From JAYPUG01 sp038117265 (GTDB lineage: Bacteria > Pseudomonadota > Alphaproteobacteria > UBA6615): a stretch of 13,895 nucleotides of DNA. The position numbers and the translations under genes were made by a program. The stretch covers positions 1 through 13,895 of the forward strand of contig JAYOFO010000064.1 in assembly GCA_038117265.1 (NCBI GenBank), in the 5' to 3' direction. This document shows, piece by piece, positions 13,568 to 13,895 of the stretch (the stretch's first letter is position 1; every line of letters begins with the position of its first letter). The notes under the pieces were generated by a model. The model did no database searches, had not been told where the DNA came from, and was given only the letters and a program-made list of their open reading frames with translations.

Positions 13568-13895
13568 ATGAAGCACCTCGGAACCTTCGACTACGTCATC
13601 GTCGGCGCCGGATCGGCGGGCTGCGTCCTCGCCAACCGACTGTCCGAGGATCCCGACGTCCGCGTTCTGCTGCTCGAGGCGGGCGGCAAGGACAATTACC
13701 ACTGGATCCACATCCCGGTCGGCTACCTCTACTGCATGAACAACCCGCGCACCGACTGGCTGTTCTCGACCGAGGCGGAGGACGGGCTGAACGGGCGCGC
13801 GCTGGCATATCCGCGCGGCAAGGTGCTGGGCGGCTGCTCGTCGATCAACGGCATGATCTACATGCGCGGCCAGTCGCGCGACTACGACCAGTGGC
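13568..13895 (+). CDS. GMC-family oxidoreductase, N-terminal fragment
   Basis: The first 109 residues of a glucose-methanol-choline family flavoprotein; the rest lies beyond the window. The FAD-binding Rossmann motif GAGSAG is at 13-18 (FDYVIVGAGSAGCVLANRL). The ribose-binding acidic residue is E37 in LLLEAGG. The GMC signature region YPRGKVLGGCSSINGMIYMR spans about 81-100. The family oxidises alcohols to aldehydes, and choline- or alcohol-dehydrogenase-like annotations are common at this sequence level. The ATG at 13568 is the natural start, since the Rossmann motif begins a few residues later as in homologues; the ribosome site is weak. It lies 19 bp after the cupin gene on the same strand, so cotranscription is likely. 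The substrate cannot be assigned from this fragment. Confidence 0.93.
   Translation, partial: MKHLGTFDYVIVGAGSAGCVLANRLSEDPDVRVLLLEAGGKDNYHWIHIPVGYLYCMNNPRTDWLFSTEAEDGLNGRALAYPRGKVLGGCSSINGMIYMRGQSRDYDQW

Noticed and set aside
1..13895. CRISPR arrays, insertion sequences, tRNA genes, toxin-antitoxin or defence genes
   Set aside because: I looked for regular spaced repeats, terminal inverted repeats with transposase motifs, tRNA-like cloverleafs and small paired ORFs, and found none.

Overview
The window is about 14 kb of high-GC, gene-dense DNA from an alphaproteobacterium. It starts inside the 3' end of ftsZ, whose C-terminal peptide (LEIPAFLRRQAN) is the alphaproteobacterial form. It continues with lpxC, bamD, recN and ligA, the gene order that follows the division and cell-wall (dcw) cluster in many Alphaproteobacteria. 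Codon use and GC look uniform throughout. I see no tRNA, rRNA, insertion sequence, CRISPR array, phage gene or frameshift.

Region 1 (1-7144, all + strand) is housekeeping. It holds the ftsZ 3' end, lpxC (lipid A synthesis), bamD (outer-membrane protein assembly), recN (DNA repair), a drug/metabolite-family permease whose GTG start overlaps the recN stop, and ligA (NAD-dependent DNA ligase). A 14-bp hairpin lies after ftsZ. An intrinsic terminator lies after lpxC. An extended -10 promoter and a leader with two mutually exclusive hairpins precede bamD, so bamD-recN-permease-ligA probably forms one transcription unit.

Region 2 (7167-11070) is a catabolic module read from a 163-bp divergent intergenic region. 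The minus-strand operon, in transcription order, encodes a beta-keto-acid cleavage enzyme (DUF849/BKACE), a single-domain FAD monooxygenase resembling the N-terminal half of salicylyl-CoA 5-hydroxylase and anthraniloyl-CoA monooxygenase, and a 4-hydroxybenzoyl-CoA-type thioesterase that overlaps it by 8 bp. A luciferase-like flavin monooxygenase is transcribed the other way. Read as a pathway, this suggests a CoA ester is formed, hydroxylated and released as a free acid. The substrate is not visible from sequence. The BKACE protein has Ala in place of one of its two zinc-binding histidines.

Region 3 (11093-13895) holds an Xaa-Pro aminopeptidase (M24B) on the minus strand. Divergent from it are a cupin protein, whose second-motif metal histidine is Arg, and the start of a GMC flavoprotein oxidoreductase cut by the window end. 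No known defence or mobile system was found. The most interesting content is the BKACE/monooxygenase/thioesterase operon and some departures from family norms in otherwise ordinary genes.
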